DNA from: Magicicada cassinii
Lineage: Eukaryota > Arthropoda > Insecta > Hemiptera > Cicadidae
Assembly: GCA_028571305.1 (NCBI GenBank)
Contig: JAOXNS010144379.1
Coordinates: 1-21,833, forward strand
Reading direction: 5' to 3'
DNA: 21,833 nucleotides
The notes beneath the pieces are model-generated. The model made no database searches. It saw only the letters and a list, made by a program, of their open reading frames with translations, and was not told the DNA's origin. Shown one piece after another: positions 1-9,816 of the stretch (positions within the stretch are counted from its first letter, which is position 1; each line of letters opens with the position of its first letter). The position numbers and the translations under genes were made by a program.

Positions 1-70
<70 letters not shown>

Positions 71-76
71 CCCCCC
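1..76. repeat. (TC)n microsatellite ending in a C-run
   Basis: A perfect TC dinucleotide array fills positions 1-68 and passes into a run of nine C (68-76). It starts at the window edge, so its true length is unknown. Such tracts are length-polymorphic and prone to assembly error, so the C-run length should not be trusted to the base. Confidence 0.97.
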
Positions 77-79
77 AAC

Positions 80-350
80 CATTTGTAAAAGGTTACTATC
101 AAGCCCTTTTGTAGCACGCTGCTTCACAACTATGAGATTGGCTACTGTGAATACGCAAATTTACTGGGATTACTTTAGCTATGTTTTCCGCATGACATCG
201 CGTTTGCCTGAAAACGACTTCTTCACATCTGGTTCTTCTGCTCTCTCCCGCATAGTGCTATACTGAATTGCCATTATTAATTTAATTAATCATATGTTTT
301 ACATTGTTAACAGAATATACAGTTTAATCATACGTTAAAATGCTCCGATG
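80..350 (+). pseudogene. decayed coding-like block 1, unidentified
   Basis: The plus frame beginning near 78 reads like protein for most of this stretch, with mixed charged, aromatic and small residues, for example YWDYFSYVFRMTSRLPENDF at 162-221. It becomes hydrophobic towards 340. No family is recognised and no start codon or promoter is evident. It is broken. The block ends where the hAT element at 359 inserted, and coding-like sequence resumes beyond that element near 1280, so the insertion probably split an older unit. It may be part of a fossil of a large DNA virus or a dead host gene. Chance openness cannot be excluded for this block alone. Confidence 0.35.
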
Positions 351-358
351 CGTTGGAC
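351..358. repeat. 8-bp target-site duplication, left copy
   Basis: CGTTGGAC directly precedes the left end of the hAT element at 359 and is repeated exactly after its right end (1247-1254). Eight-base duplications are the hallmark of hAT insertion. Confidence 0.85.
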
Positions 359-1246
359 CTGTGGTGTAACTAGGAGCTGTTCCTGGGGGGGGGGGATGGT
401 TACACTCCACGTTTTCCTCAGGGAAAATGAGACGTCCAGGATTCTTCTCATATAATTTTATATATTTTTTACGCCTCAAAATTTTTGAGTAAGCCAACAG
501 GAAGCATAAGGATTGGGGAAGTAGGGCCAACACGGAAAAGCGCTGATTTAAAAACATTGTACCTTATTAACTGTTATTCAGGTTAAAAGTAATAAGACGT
601 ATGTCATCAGAAGTCACATTAATTCTAAATTTGTATTCTTAATAGATCTTGTGAAAATGAAATTTCTGAAGATGTTTCGAAAAACCCCTGTCCCATTTAC
701 CTTTCTGCCCACTTTTTTATTTAAGTATGTTGCCCAACAATTTTTTAAGCGACTTATAGTTCGTGTTAAAGTACGTTACATTTTAATGTAAAAATCCATC
801 AATCAAATCTTCTAATTTTTTCGAATTAAAGTCAAGACACTGCTACCTTACCTGTGCGAAGACCACGGTTCAAACCATAGAAATATTAGACTACAGTAGA
901 AGGGTCATGACAGAGACAACCGTTTAAGGAGATGTGTGTCTGTGCGACAAAGATAAAGGTAGATTAATACTGCCTTCATTTGGCGGTGCATACGTTATTG
1001 TTTTTACAGTAAATTACGTATTTGTTTACCGAATGTTGAGTGATTATCATTATTAAGGAAACTCTAGCTCTCTTTTATTAATTTACAAATATTGTAATTC
1101 CTTTTATTTATACAGTTATTTATAAGTTTTATTTTAACACACGCAACTGGCTTAGATTCAATCCTAGATTGAGTGATAACGGGATTGCGCTGAAGCTGTG
1201 GGAGGGACCGACTCCTCGAGCACTCTCCTCAGTAGTTACGCCATTA
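359..1246. mobile_element. non-autonomous hAT transposon, 888 bp
   Basis: The left end reads CTGTGGTGTAACTAGG. The right end, read on the minus strand, is TAATGGCGTAACTA. Both are diverged versions of the CAGTGGCGTAACTA terminus common in hAT elements. The flanks are a perfect 8-bp duplication, CGTTGGAC. An 11-base G-run lies just inside the left end (385-395). The interior is AT-rich, has no transposase ORF on either strand and is too short for one, so the element would need a transposase supplied in trans. The unmutated target duplication suggests a fairly recent insertion, although two or three bases at each tip depart from the consensus. The opposing ends share few bases beyond about 14 bp. 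It lies inside an older decayed coding-like tract. Confidence 0.78.
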
Positions 1247-1254
1247 CGTTGGAC
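1247..1254. repeat. 8-bp target-site duplication, right copy
   Basis: CGTTGGAC, identical to 351-358, directly follows the right end of the hAT element. Confidence 0.85.
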
Positions 1255-1279
1255 TATCTGTAAAAATTATGTTATTCGA

Positions 1280-1770
1280 AAGGTGTAAGTTCATTATCAA
1301 AAATTTCAATGACATCATACAACCTTACACGGACAATTTGTTCTCCGCGCGCATACTGTGTGTTTGTGCTAACAGAATGGGAAATTAACAGTATCTGAAG
1401 GCGACACTCGTCGCCAAATTTATACGGAGTAACGGACGCGCCTGTTGACCACCGATTTTATCCGTTACAAACGTATGTAATCTATGGTAATCTAGAAATG
1501 TTCTGCTTATCTCAGTGAAACATGGATTTGTTTTAATTCGGATGGAACTAACACATAACAGACAGATGTTACAGCTAGGCCTAATGATACAGGGTTTTCA
1601 GTGCTGTCCGACAGGGCGAATTAAACCTCAATGTTTTCACTGTGCGTTCTCCGGGGAGTCTGTGCAATTAGTACGTCAGGCAGTGTGTAGCCTATTAATT
1701 GTGGTATTTATCAGTTTGGAATGTACACAGTGTTTCCAAAACACCTTCGTTTGGTTTTTGACGATATAAC
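1280..1770 (+). pseudogene. decayed coding-like block 2, unidentified
   Basis: Parts of two plus frames look translated. One runs from about 1284 and includes an 84-codon ATG ORF at 1515-1769. Another reads YGVTDAPVDHRFYPLQTYVI at 1423-1482, a very protein-like string. The ORF at 1515 is cysteine-rich in its middle and hydrophobic near its end, but matches no family I know. The block is broken and frames change within it, so I do not assign a protein. A perfect 6-bp-stem inverted repeat (GGCGAC...GTCGCC, 1402-1417) lies inside. Its source is probably the same as the neighbouring blocks. Confidence 0.3.
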
Positions 1771-2399
1771 GACAAAATGCGTAAAATTATGCATCTACTT
1801 TGGTTTGTGGTTTTATAGATATCACTTACATATTTACCGATTACTTGCAAGGGATAATTCTCGAAGTTTGGTGGGATCAACGTGATACTTTATGTGAGCA
1901 GAAAGTATTGTGTTCGTATTTTTATATGAACTCCGCTACAAAGGTCATTATTTGCCATTAATAATACAGGTAGGGTGCAAGGTTCTCCACGCATTTCAGT
2001 GAGAGTAAAAACATGAATTTAAAAAAAAACAGTAAAAATAAATTCCTCCCCTGGTAAAGCAGAGGATAAATCCCATCCCCTAACGCCGAGAGAGAATCAG
2101 AGTATAAACCCCACGCCTAACGCCGAGAGACAGAATAAATGATTTCAACTGTATAGTATGGTCGTTGTTGTAAATATGCAGTACTAGCACTTGCGCGCCA
2201 GTAAGTTGGTTTAGTGACGTTACAGCGCTGACTTTTAATGGAGCTCAACTTATTGTAATAAACTGGGTGGAAACAGCTCGCCTTGTGTATGAACATGTCG
2301 ATGTAATATTCTGCCGCTATAGCCAGAAACATTAATAGCGTATGCTGCAACAGTTTACTGTAACTTAACACGACTCATTAAAGTGTAACTTCTAAGACT
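1771..2399. other. stretch without a recognisable gene
   Basis: Frames are short here. There is weak coding-like character on the plus strand just after 1774, where an ATG is followed by a hydrophobic stretch resembling a signal segment, but nothing can be named. A small tandem duplication occurs at 2066-2138. The 84-codon minus-strand frame at 2117-2371 has no recognisable motif and I do not call it a gene. Confidence 0.5.
2066..2138. repeat. two-copy tandem duplication, 38-bp period
   Basis: Two adjacent imperfect copies start at 2066 and 2104. They share ATAAA, a CCC-rich stretch and then CTAACGCCGAGAGA. They differ by a few substitutions and a small length change near the copy ends. Neither copy resembles a known terminal repeat. 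Confidence 0.7.
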
Positions 2400-3285
2400 T
2401 CGATTTCTGATTGTACGACATGAGAGTGGTACAATACGGGCGAAAACTAGATAATAGTCACTGAATTCCTCAGATAGTATAGAATATTCTATGCGATATA
2501 ATTTACAACCCGACCTATTTTCAGAGAACCCAGTCAAAATGTTGGTGCCTATTGAACAGATCTTTACGGTCAAAGTGAGAGAGTTTATACGAGACTAACA
2601 ACACTGAGTACACTCAGAAAATTCTACCACTCTTACGTACCGAGTCCGAACAAAGATGAAATCGTTACTGGTAATCATAATGACGATGAAATGCTAAAAT
2701 AAATCATACTGGAGGCTTATGCTATTGACACCGGAGATATTCCGCTGTAATTAGATGGTATATACGGGGTTTTATTTCATAATCCCCTTGTATTACCATT
2801 TGCTGTGGGCGAAGTAATCTTTTCTATCAGACACATGCAAGTGTTCGACCATCTGAATCTTTACAATGATTTACCTCGATCTTTACAAAGAAGCAAACAC
2901 GAGCAAAGTGTACAACCCCTAGTGCGAACGTAGCAACTTGCAGTTTGTAAGGAAATCTTGTCCGCCATTATGAAAGTATAGGCTATACACCTATCAGTTA
3001 AGAAGTTAAAGTCTATGAAATAACGGACTATCTATCGGATGCATAAATCGCATAAGTATAGATCGCAAAAGCCTAAAGAAGCCTTTATGTACTTCACAAA
3101 AAAATCAAAGATACTACTCGTAAGAGACATCTTATCTACAAAGACAACGGAAGTTTTAAAGTGTTAAATCATTTCTGAAGAATTTACAGGAGTATATCCT
3201 ATTAAAATTAACAGCAAGGTAGTAACGGATGCAGAATATTCAAGTGAGGAATTGCGTAAATATTTTCAGACAGCTTAACAGCCGT
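2400..3285 (+). pseudogene. decayed coding-like block 3, unidentified, the longest
   Basis: Over roughly 880 bases the plus strand keeps returning to protein-like reading, mostly in one frame. Good stretches include VLFHNPLVLPFAVGEVIFSI (2769-2828) and PIKINSKVVTDAEYSSEELR (3198-3257). The last reads up to a natural-looking end near 3280. The implied product would exceed 200 residues, without introns. It is clearly broken, with several breaks. I recognise no domain. The lack of introns, compact neighbours on the same strand and lower AT content than the rest of the window suggest an inserted DNA of foreign origin, for instance an endogenised nudivirus-like genome segment. That is inference only; a processed host pseudogene is an alternative. 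Confidence 0.45.
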
Positions 3286-3344
3286 AATGCCTGCAGACGT
3301 AATTTAAGTGGTACTGAATTGTACTGAACGTCTTATAATTTGAA

Positions 3345-4326
3345 TATAAATATAATATAGAAGTGATAAACAAATAGGCTATAAGCCTAAATATTATAAC
3401 AGTTATAACGATGCTTATAGGGCGTTCCGCGGCTGGTACTGACGCAAACCTCTAATTATATTTAAAACTTTTTCCGAGTTAATCGCTGGTAACGTAGGTA
3501 AAGTAATATGTCTATGTTAGGCGACAAGGTGTCTCGAACTGCTGCTCTGGAAAGGCTAGAAGATTCTGTGGCTCAATTTATTGAGCTGTAGGTAACGCCG
3601 CCAGCTTATTGTAGGCCTACTTTATTGTGACATCTTACCTTTCCGAATACAACTGTTTTACACTAAAACATATCTTCGAATCTAATGTTCACTTTCTGGA
3701 AACAGTAGGCTGATTCACGCAAATAGGGAAATAGCTGCTACGAATACACACATTCAGAGGAGTTATATTAAATATAAATACGGTCCTTGGTACCCCGTAA
3801 CACTTCCAGCCTCTAACATTTATAATCCGATACTGGAATGCTGTTCGTTGCTTTGGGGTTACAAACCCGACGACTCCAGTCATAAGGCCAGGGAGGACAA
3901 AAACGAATACACTTAACACTGTCATAGCATCAATAAAACTATTTATGTTAATTCAATATTGGGTTAACATGATCCTCAAAAACATTAACGTTTTGTTCAT
4001 TTTTCTGTATAAAACTATTCTCGAGCTTCTTAAAGTTGCTTTTCCGGATCAGGGAAGAGAGTATAGAAACTTACTAAGTAACATTTTTGTAATAAACTTA
4101 TGTGCGACGACGTACTGCAAAAAGCACTTACAGAGTTAATAAAGCTTTTGTTAATAATGATGTAGACGTCCGTTTAACGGCAACAATGTGTCTAAGACAA
4201 AGGATATGAAGAGATCTGTGTTTCGGAGATAGGATTTTTGGATTGATGGTAATTATTCAACTTTGTGTATTAAATGAAATAAGACGAGTACCATTAACAT
4301 TAGCAACAGTATATATAAACGTTTAG
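3345..4326 (+). pseudogene. decayed coding-like block 4, unidentified
   Basis: Several coding-like plus-strand segments follow block 3. One near 3370-3500 has a tyrosine- and asparagine-rich string (YNSYNDAYRAFRGW). An 80-codon open stretch at about 3690-3925 lacks an ATG. A 64-codon ATG ORF (3945-4139) includes LLKVAFPDQGREYRNLLSNI at 4026-4085. Protein-like reading then continues to about 4326. The segments lie in different frames and may represent more than one gene. The whole is broken in roughly ten places across blocks 3 and 4. No family is recognised. The block stops about 30 bp before the hAT element at 4356. Confidence 0.35.
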
Positions 4327-4458
4327 TACGACTTATGCTCACGCATATGTCGTGTCAGTGGCGTAAATACGGGGGGGGGGATAGAGGGGATCAATCCCCC
4401 CCAAAGGAAATAAATAAATAAAAATTATTAATTATGATTGACAGAATCCTAGGTAAAG

Positions 4459-4551
4459 TAATAATTTTGATAAAAATAAACTTAAGACGTTTGAATAAAG
4501 CGTTGTTTTTCCCAATCAAACGTCTTAACTTTATTTTTATCAAAATTATTA
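4459..4551. repeat. long inverted repeat (hairpin), 36-bp arms
   Basis: Positions 4459-4494 are the reverse complement of 4516-4551 with a single C-C mismatch (4481 against 4529), separated by a 21-base loop. The AT-rich arms contain AAGACGTTTGA at the loop side. Such a foldback could extrude as a cruciform, or be transcribed into a precursor-like hairpin RNA. It may also be a subterminal feature of the hAT element or the remains of a small foldback element. Which of these applies cannot be told from one copy. Confidence 0.95.
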
Positions 4552-4554
4552 GTG

Positions 4555-4607
4555 TACAAGTCCAAAACAATAAAATCGAACTTTGTGTTTTTCAAAATTC
4601 CCGCCTT
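4555..4607. repeat. 53-bp direct repeat, copy 1
   Basis: This begins TACAAGTCCAAAACAATAA and recurs at 4725-4777 with three substitutions (50 of 53 identical), 170 bp away. It starts a few bases after the hairpin. The pair marks a local duplication inside the hAT element, or a repeated subterminal site where transposase could bind. Confidence 0.95.
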
Positions 4608-4724
4608 ATATAAAAATCCCTCCTTAAATAAAAATACTTACAATTACCTTTTTTACCCAAAAGTTACATAATTCCTTCGTTAAGAAATAAATCGCAGCAT
4701 AAACAACTAATAAACGACCTTGTT

Positions 4725-4777
4725 TACAAGTCCAAAACAATAACATCGAACTTTGTGTTTTTGAAAATTCCCTCCTT
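4725..4777. repeat. 53-bp direct repeat, copy 2
   Basis: Second copy of 4555-4607, differing at three positions. The 117 bp between the copies are AT-rich and hold no gene. Confidence 0.95.
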
Positions 4778-4799
4778 CGAGCCGCAGCCGCAGAGGAAC

Positions 4800-5060
4800 C
4801 GCACATGTGAAAGCACTCTAAGCCTGCAGTGCCATTCGGTCATTGTACTTGTCACGTGATATTCGGCCAGCGAATACTAGGCAAACCTAACCTCTTTAGT
4901 CCAGTGCAGTGGTTGATATTGAGAAGTTCAGCGTCTGCGTTGATACCGTACTGATTTGTGTTTGTGCAAGTGTAGTTTTTATTTATTTTATTTTTTTCAG
5001 AAGTTCGTTTTTGCTTTGTGGAATTATAACACTGTGGTCTAACTATTTCGCTCTAGAACT
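4800..5060 (+). promoter_or_regulatory. probable promoter and 5' leader of the hAT transposase
   Basis: This less AT-rich stretch precedes the transposase ORF and contains no long frame. No TATA box is evident. A pyrimidine tract followed by CAG at about 4983-5000 resembles a 3' splice site, so the leader could contain an intron, but no donor is assigned. The placement is inferred only from position relative to the ATG at 5061. Confidence 0.3.
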
Positions 5061-5381
5061 ATGTCAGGTAAACGAAAAGGCCAGTGTTTAATATCTGATC
5101 TTTTTAAGAAAAAGACAAAAGAAGACGATTCTTCAAATGTACTAAGTAAACCAAGTGTTTCTAGTCTTCAATCAGAAAGTTTACCTCCGTCGGGTCTCGT
5201 AAGTAGGCCTACTGTGAGTGAGGTTAAGCCGATTGAAGTAACGCCTGTGAATCACGGAAAGTCGTTTAGTCCTTATGACATAGGGCTGTTTTTACATAAA
5301 CCAGTGCCAGACGAAGAAAAAATAACCGTCCTTCAGAACTTTTGGCAAACAAACTGTTTAGTGTGTGTCAATAAAATCTAA
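5061..5381 (+). CDS. truncated ZMYM1-like hAT transposase, N-terminal part (106 aa)
   Basis: The product starts MSGKRKGQCLISDLFKKK, a basic, low-complexity leader. A serine- and proline-rich linker follows. Around residues 70-95 comes the segment SPYDIGLFLHKPVPDEEK, then VLQNFWQ. Leaders of this kind, a YDIG(L/I)F motif and a DxEK stretch are typical of hAT transposases of the ZMYM1/TTF-zinc-finger group, whose full proteins are roughly 600-800 residues with a zinc finger, an RNase H-like catalytic core and a C-terminal dimerisation domain. All of those are absent here. After residue 96 the reading runs into ten unrelated residues and a stop, so an internal deletion joins the 5' coding part to the element's 3' end. 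The ATG has A at -3. The product cannot transpose DNA by itself. A binding or interfering role is possible but unsupported. Confidence 0.6.
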   Translation: MSGKRKGQCLISDLFKKKTKEDDSSNVLSKPSVSSLQSESLPPSGLVSRPTVSEVKPIEVTPVNHGKSFSPYDIGLFLHKPVPDEEKITVLQNFWQTNCLVCVNKI

Positions 5382-5556
5382 TATCTAGCACAAATCGTTT
5401 GATATTTTCTCTTAACACTAGCACCAGTAGGCTCTAAAATGTTGATTTGACAGGTCAATTTTTCAGATTTTTCTGGGGGAGGACCCCGGACCCCCCCGGT
5501 AGAGTCTCCTACAAACTAGACCCCCCCCCCCAAAGCTAATCCTATTTATACCACTG

Positions 5557-8500
5557 CTTACTATACATGCACGACAAATACTGTATTACTTTAAATAACA
5601 AAAAGTGAAATATATTACATGTTACAAATATAATAATCTTTGACAGTTAATATAGGCATAAATGGAGAACTGGCTAAACAAATAAACTAACAAGAGTGTG
5701 AGGTATCAGAAAACTTTTATTGCAGCTCTTAACTTTTAATAATATCAACAATTAAAAAATCATCTAAATAAGTATAAAACATTAAATTAAATATAATAAG
5801 CATACAAGAAGCCCACATATATGTATAAGGCAATTAAAAAACATACATTTTGAAACAAAATATAAAAAGAATGTATGAATGATAATGTTACTTAAATAAA
5901 ACGTGTGATGAATGGTAGATCACTGTTGCTTGCCCTCGGGTACCTGCAGAGAGAGTTTGCTCACAGACATGCAGAACACACAATGACATCTCATATTGAC
6001 ATGCCCAAAAAGCTTTAAGCACAATTATATTAATATAATCCTACAACATTCCAACATATTATATGCACCTATCATGTACATAAGCATAGTAATATTGCAA
6101 AAAGCATAAGCAACAACACGTATTATATATATATGCTGCAGAGCAATCATGGGGCTGACTTCAGGCTTCACTCTGCCTAGTTACCAGTTCAAACATTAAA
6201 TTTATGCCATGCTTACGGTTTGAACTACGATACAGGATATACTGATATGTTATAAAAAATGGAACACAATTTTCCCTCACTCTCTAAAAGTCTAAAATAT
6301 ACTCAAACTATATCAAAATTTTAGTAATACTGTATACGTGAAAGGTAAAGTGATACATATTAAAGTCTACAAGTTGCCTTTTTTGTATATTTTCATAATA
6401 CATGTCTAACAATGTGTGTGGCATTCTTTATTATATACAAATCTATACACATTATGCTTCAATCACTTTTATCACTGATATTACTGTAAAAAAAGTTAAG
6501 TAGTTAGAAAAATTTAACAATATCAATTGAATTATAATTGACATTAACATGAAGATAACCATGACAAGCATACAACATAATGAAAAAATGCATTATTAAC
6601 GTTTATTATTTTTCATTCATTATTGTTAAGATATATATTAATATTTAAACATGACATATGTCAAAAGTTATGGACCATTTCAAAAGTAATGTCAAATTAT
6701 GGATATTAAAATTCTTACTATTAATAATCCATTAACTTATGAAACATTTCATAAATTTGTCATGAAACTTGCAAAAATTCTTTTAAAATAATGTCTAGTG
6801 AAGTGTTAACAGTCTTTCATTACGCAGTATTAATGGAAATATTAATTCAATTTATTTACAGACATTTACTACAGAAAGTATTTAACAGGTTTTACTAAAT
6901 AATTATGCATAACATTTCATAAAGTTTTAGTCTTTAGACTTGAGAGGCACTTATCTGAAAATGCCTCTTACAGAAAAGAAGCACTGTTCCGCTAGAAACA
7001 TAAACATTTTGTAAACACTGACATTTGAGTTAAAGGTCAACTGCTTGGTGTGAATCACAATAGAAAGGTCGGTGTATTCCCTAGGGAATTGCTCTTTTCA
7101 ACTTTAAGCCTATTCTAAAAGAAATACTTAATATTCTAATATTTGACAATTTATAAAGTAATCCTGTTCTGTTGTCGGAAATTTACACTTTCTCGTTTTC
7201 TTAACAAAAAATCTATTTTCAACTATTATTAAGTACAAATGAAAGACAATTGTAATGTGAAAAATCTTTATTCCACTTTCAAAACATGTGTACTGAAACA
7301 CATACATTCAATATTCATAATTTTTTCTTAATTTCCAATATTTAGAATATATTTCCATAAATAAAGCTGTGTCTATAGCTTCAAATGATAATGCCGCCTG
7401 ACTTACACGAAAGTAGCATAATGAAGGCAGTGTGTTCTAATGAGTCACACAATTATACAAACATTATTTTTTTGATTCACTACGGTAACTGTGAAACATA
7501 TCAGTTATGTTAACATTTCAGTATGTCCTGTATCATAAAATAAAATATCATTAATAAAAATATGAAACATTGCATCTTTGTAAAAACATGTTCATATTTT
7601 CACACACAAAAAATTATCTTTTAATACACAATATCTTACTAACCACACATCAATAAAAAACTACAGAGAGACCCTGAATTACAAAATTCTGATTCATGTA
7701 AATTGAGAGTTTCAATATAAAATGGCATCTCTTTAGTTCTGCATATTCCTAATAGTGATTAGGCCTACGATTCAAATTTGAACAATAATTTTTGTTGTAA
7801 CATTTTAATGTAATGTGACACCACAACCTACTTATACATTGAAGTAAACAAAGAAATAGCTTGATTATAAATGTATACAGTCTACATCTACAAATCAATA
7901 AAAGTTATGAAAACGTGTCTGACTAACACAGGGCAGAATTTTCTAGTGTTCATATTATGTTCATTTTATGGAAATACAGATTCATTATGAGAAGATATCC
8001 ACGAATGTAATCTGTTCTACCCAATAAACATCTACAATGACATTGATGAGTTTGCTGTGACCCATGGACAATAAATTTTGCTCATGCCATATTTATTAAG
8101 TTTTTGTATGTTTTGTGTGTATTTTGTGTATATAATCATTGCAAATTTATAGTAAAAAAAATGTTTCTTGATAACTGCTCTGACTGTTGATGACTGAGGA
8201 TACATTGTGCACTACTTAATTTATGTCAAAGAAATACAAAAAGTATACATATATGCTAATTAAGTAATTCGATTTCGTAAAGTAGATTGATTGAAATTAT
8301 TTTTTATCATATTTAATTACAAACTGCAACACTTACACACAGACAAAGCTATATGTGTGTGCACATGTCTATTCAACACTAATGGGTGTGAATATAAATC
8401 TGACCGCACTGCACCCACAAATTAAAGCATCACACTCTTGTGTGTTATACAGAATTTTACAGCATTCCCAACAAGGTATTACAGAAATGCAAGAGCCAAT

Positions 8501-9793
8501 TATTTCTGTAATATGTCCTTTTAAAAACGAATGTGTTACAGAATTTCAGAAACTTTACACTTAAGTGGTTCTGCTGAAACCGTACTTGTTAAAATGGTGT
8601 AAATTCTTTTAAATATGTAAAGATACAAAGATAGCCATTACTTACACACAGCAGAAATACTCCTCAAAGATATGAAGTTCTGCCTTGCTTTAACAGTTAA
8701 CGTCGACAATCAAAGAAACAGTTGTCAGTCGTGATTGATTTTTAAGCTTTTTATATTGATTTTTATATCTTCCTATACTCAGGGTCTGTGTGTGAATAAA
8801 CTTACTACTTAAAGTAGGAATTGCTCTGTGTTGCCCTATATTAATCTGTATAAAAATCTGTATTATACAGTCAAGCACATACAATAATAAAAATAAAAAG
8901 TGTAATCTCCGAACCAATACTTATATGGCTTATTTTAGGTGAGTTAAAATCACAATCAATAAAAAAAGCATACAGTTTCTTTTATATAGTTTTTCCAAAA
9001 ATATATTGTAATTCTTTACAATTACAAACCTGCTTTCATATGTCACTAGGAAACAAAATTATCCTTTCACAAAAGACAAATTATGTAACATGACTAATAC
9101 AGAACATTTGCCAAATGATAAAACAGACTATAAGTCAATGTTTTTGAGTGGTTTCTTGTTAAGTTTTATTTTATTATACCTTTTATTTTTTATCATTCAA
9201 TGACTAGTAATGCGTCTGCTGTTAATGATAAACAACTTTCTTGTAGTTATGTACTGATTAAAATTTAACTATACTACTGTTATTACTTAACACTAATTAA
9301 GAAAATGATAATATGAAATAACAAAAGGCTAAAATAACAGTTTAAATAAATTAGGAAAATATAAAAACACAAAATATAGAAGCTATGTTTTGAACAGGCA
9401 CAGATTCATAACACAGACTGAAAATTATAAATCATGTAAGTAAATAAATATTATGAAGGAGACTTAACAAAAAATTAATAGACAGGTAAAATAGGTAAAA
9501 AAATAAACAAGAAAGATACAAGGCAGGTAAAACATGAGGAATATAGGACTTCTTCCTAAAACTTCTGTAACATTTGTAGAACATATTCTACTTTCATTGA
9601 TGAGGGTCAAACCAAATTGCCAAGTAATTACAACTGTTTCAGAAATACCAGAAATTCAGCAAATTATCAAATAACTATTTAACATTTTGCTCTGTATTGT
9701 CTTCTTATTATGGCACTACATATATTGTATATTTTACATGTCATTAAAGCATATACGATTTTATTATACTGCTGCTCTCAAAACCCCAAAAAA
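5557..9793. other. AT-rich non-coding DNA, no gene seen
   Basis: No frame here shows a protein family, codon bias or long openness. The ORFs of 69-75 codons are short and AT-driven. The stretch has many TTTATT and AATAAA hexamers on both strands, including one at 5716-5721 that reads AATAAA on the minus strand. It could be intergenic, intronic or a long 3' untranslated region of a minus-strand gene. The sequence does not decide between these. Confidence 0.5.
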
Positions 9794-9816
9794 ACACACA
9801 CACACACACACACACA
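9794..9816. repeat. (CA)n microsatellite
   Basis: A perfect AC/CA dinucleotide array of 23 bases, preceded by a short A-run. Confidence 0.97.

Larger units (their letters stand above)
4356..5556 (+). mobile_element. hAT transposon, internally deleted derivative, about 1.2 kb
   Basis: The left end is CAGTGGCGTAAATAC followed by ten G. The right end on the minus strand is CAGTGGTATAAATAGG, reaching an eleven-base G-run after 25 bp. These are matching hAT-type terminal inverted repeats whose inner parts are homopolymer-rich. Inside is a plus-strand ORF (5061-5381) that matches only the N-terminus of a ZMYM1-like hAT transposase, so most of the gene is missing and 3' terminal DNA follows directly. 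No convincing 8-bp target duplication is seen: TGTCGTGT on the left versus CTTACTAT on the right. The two ends may therefore come from different insertions, or the flanks have decayed or been rearranged. A 36-bp-arm hairpin and a 53-bp direct repeat lie between the left end and the ORF. Confidence 0.75.

Noticed and set aside
3508-3591. A 27-codon ATG ORF with a helix-like sequence, followed directly by a GT donor-like site
   Set aside because: Too short to call as a gene or exon by itself. It lies within the decayed coding-like tract and is covered there.
3690-3925. Possible LINE reverse-transcriptase C-terminal motif (PILECCSLLW)
   Set aside because: Only about ten residues resemble the usual pattern, and no catalytic or neighbouring blocks are present.
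4624-4806. 60-codon minus-strand ORF inside the hAT element
   Set aside because: It runs across a duplicated AT-rich segment, antisense to the element, with no recognisable motif.
8355-8564. 69-codon plus-strand ORF
   Set aside because: Isolated in AT-rich DNA, with no family resemblance. This length is expected by chance.
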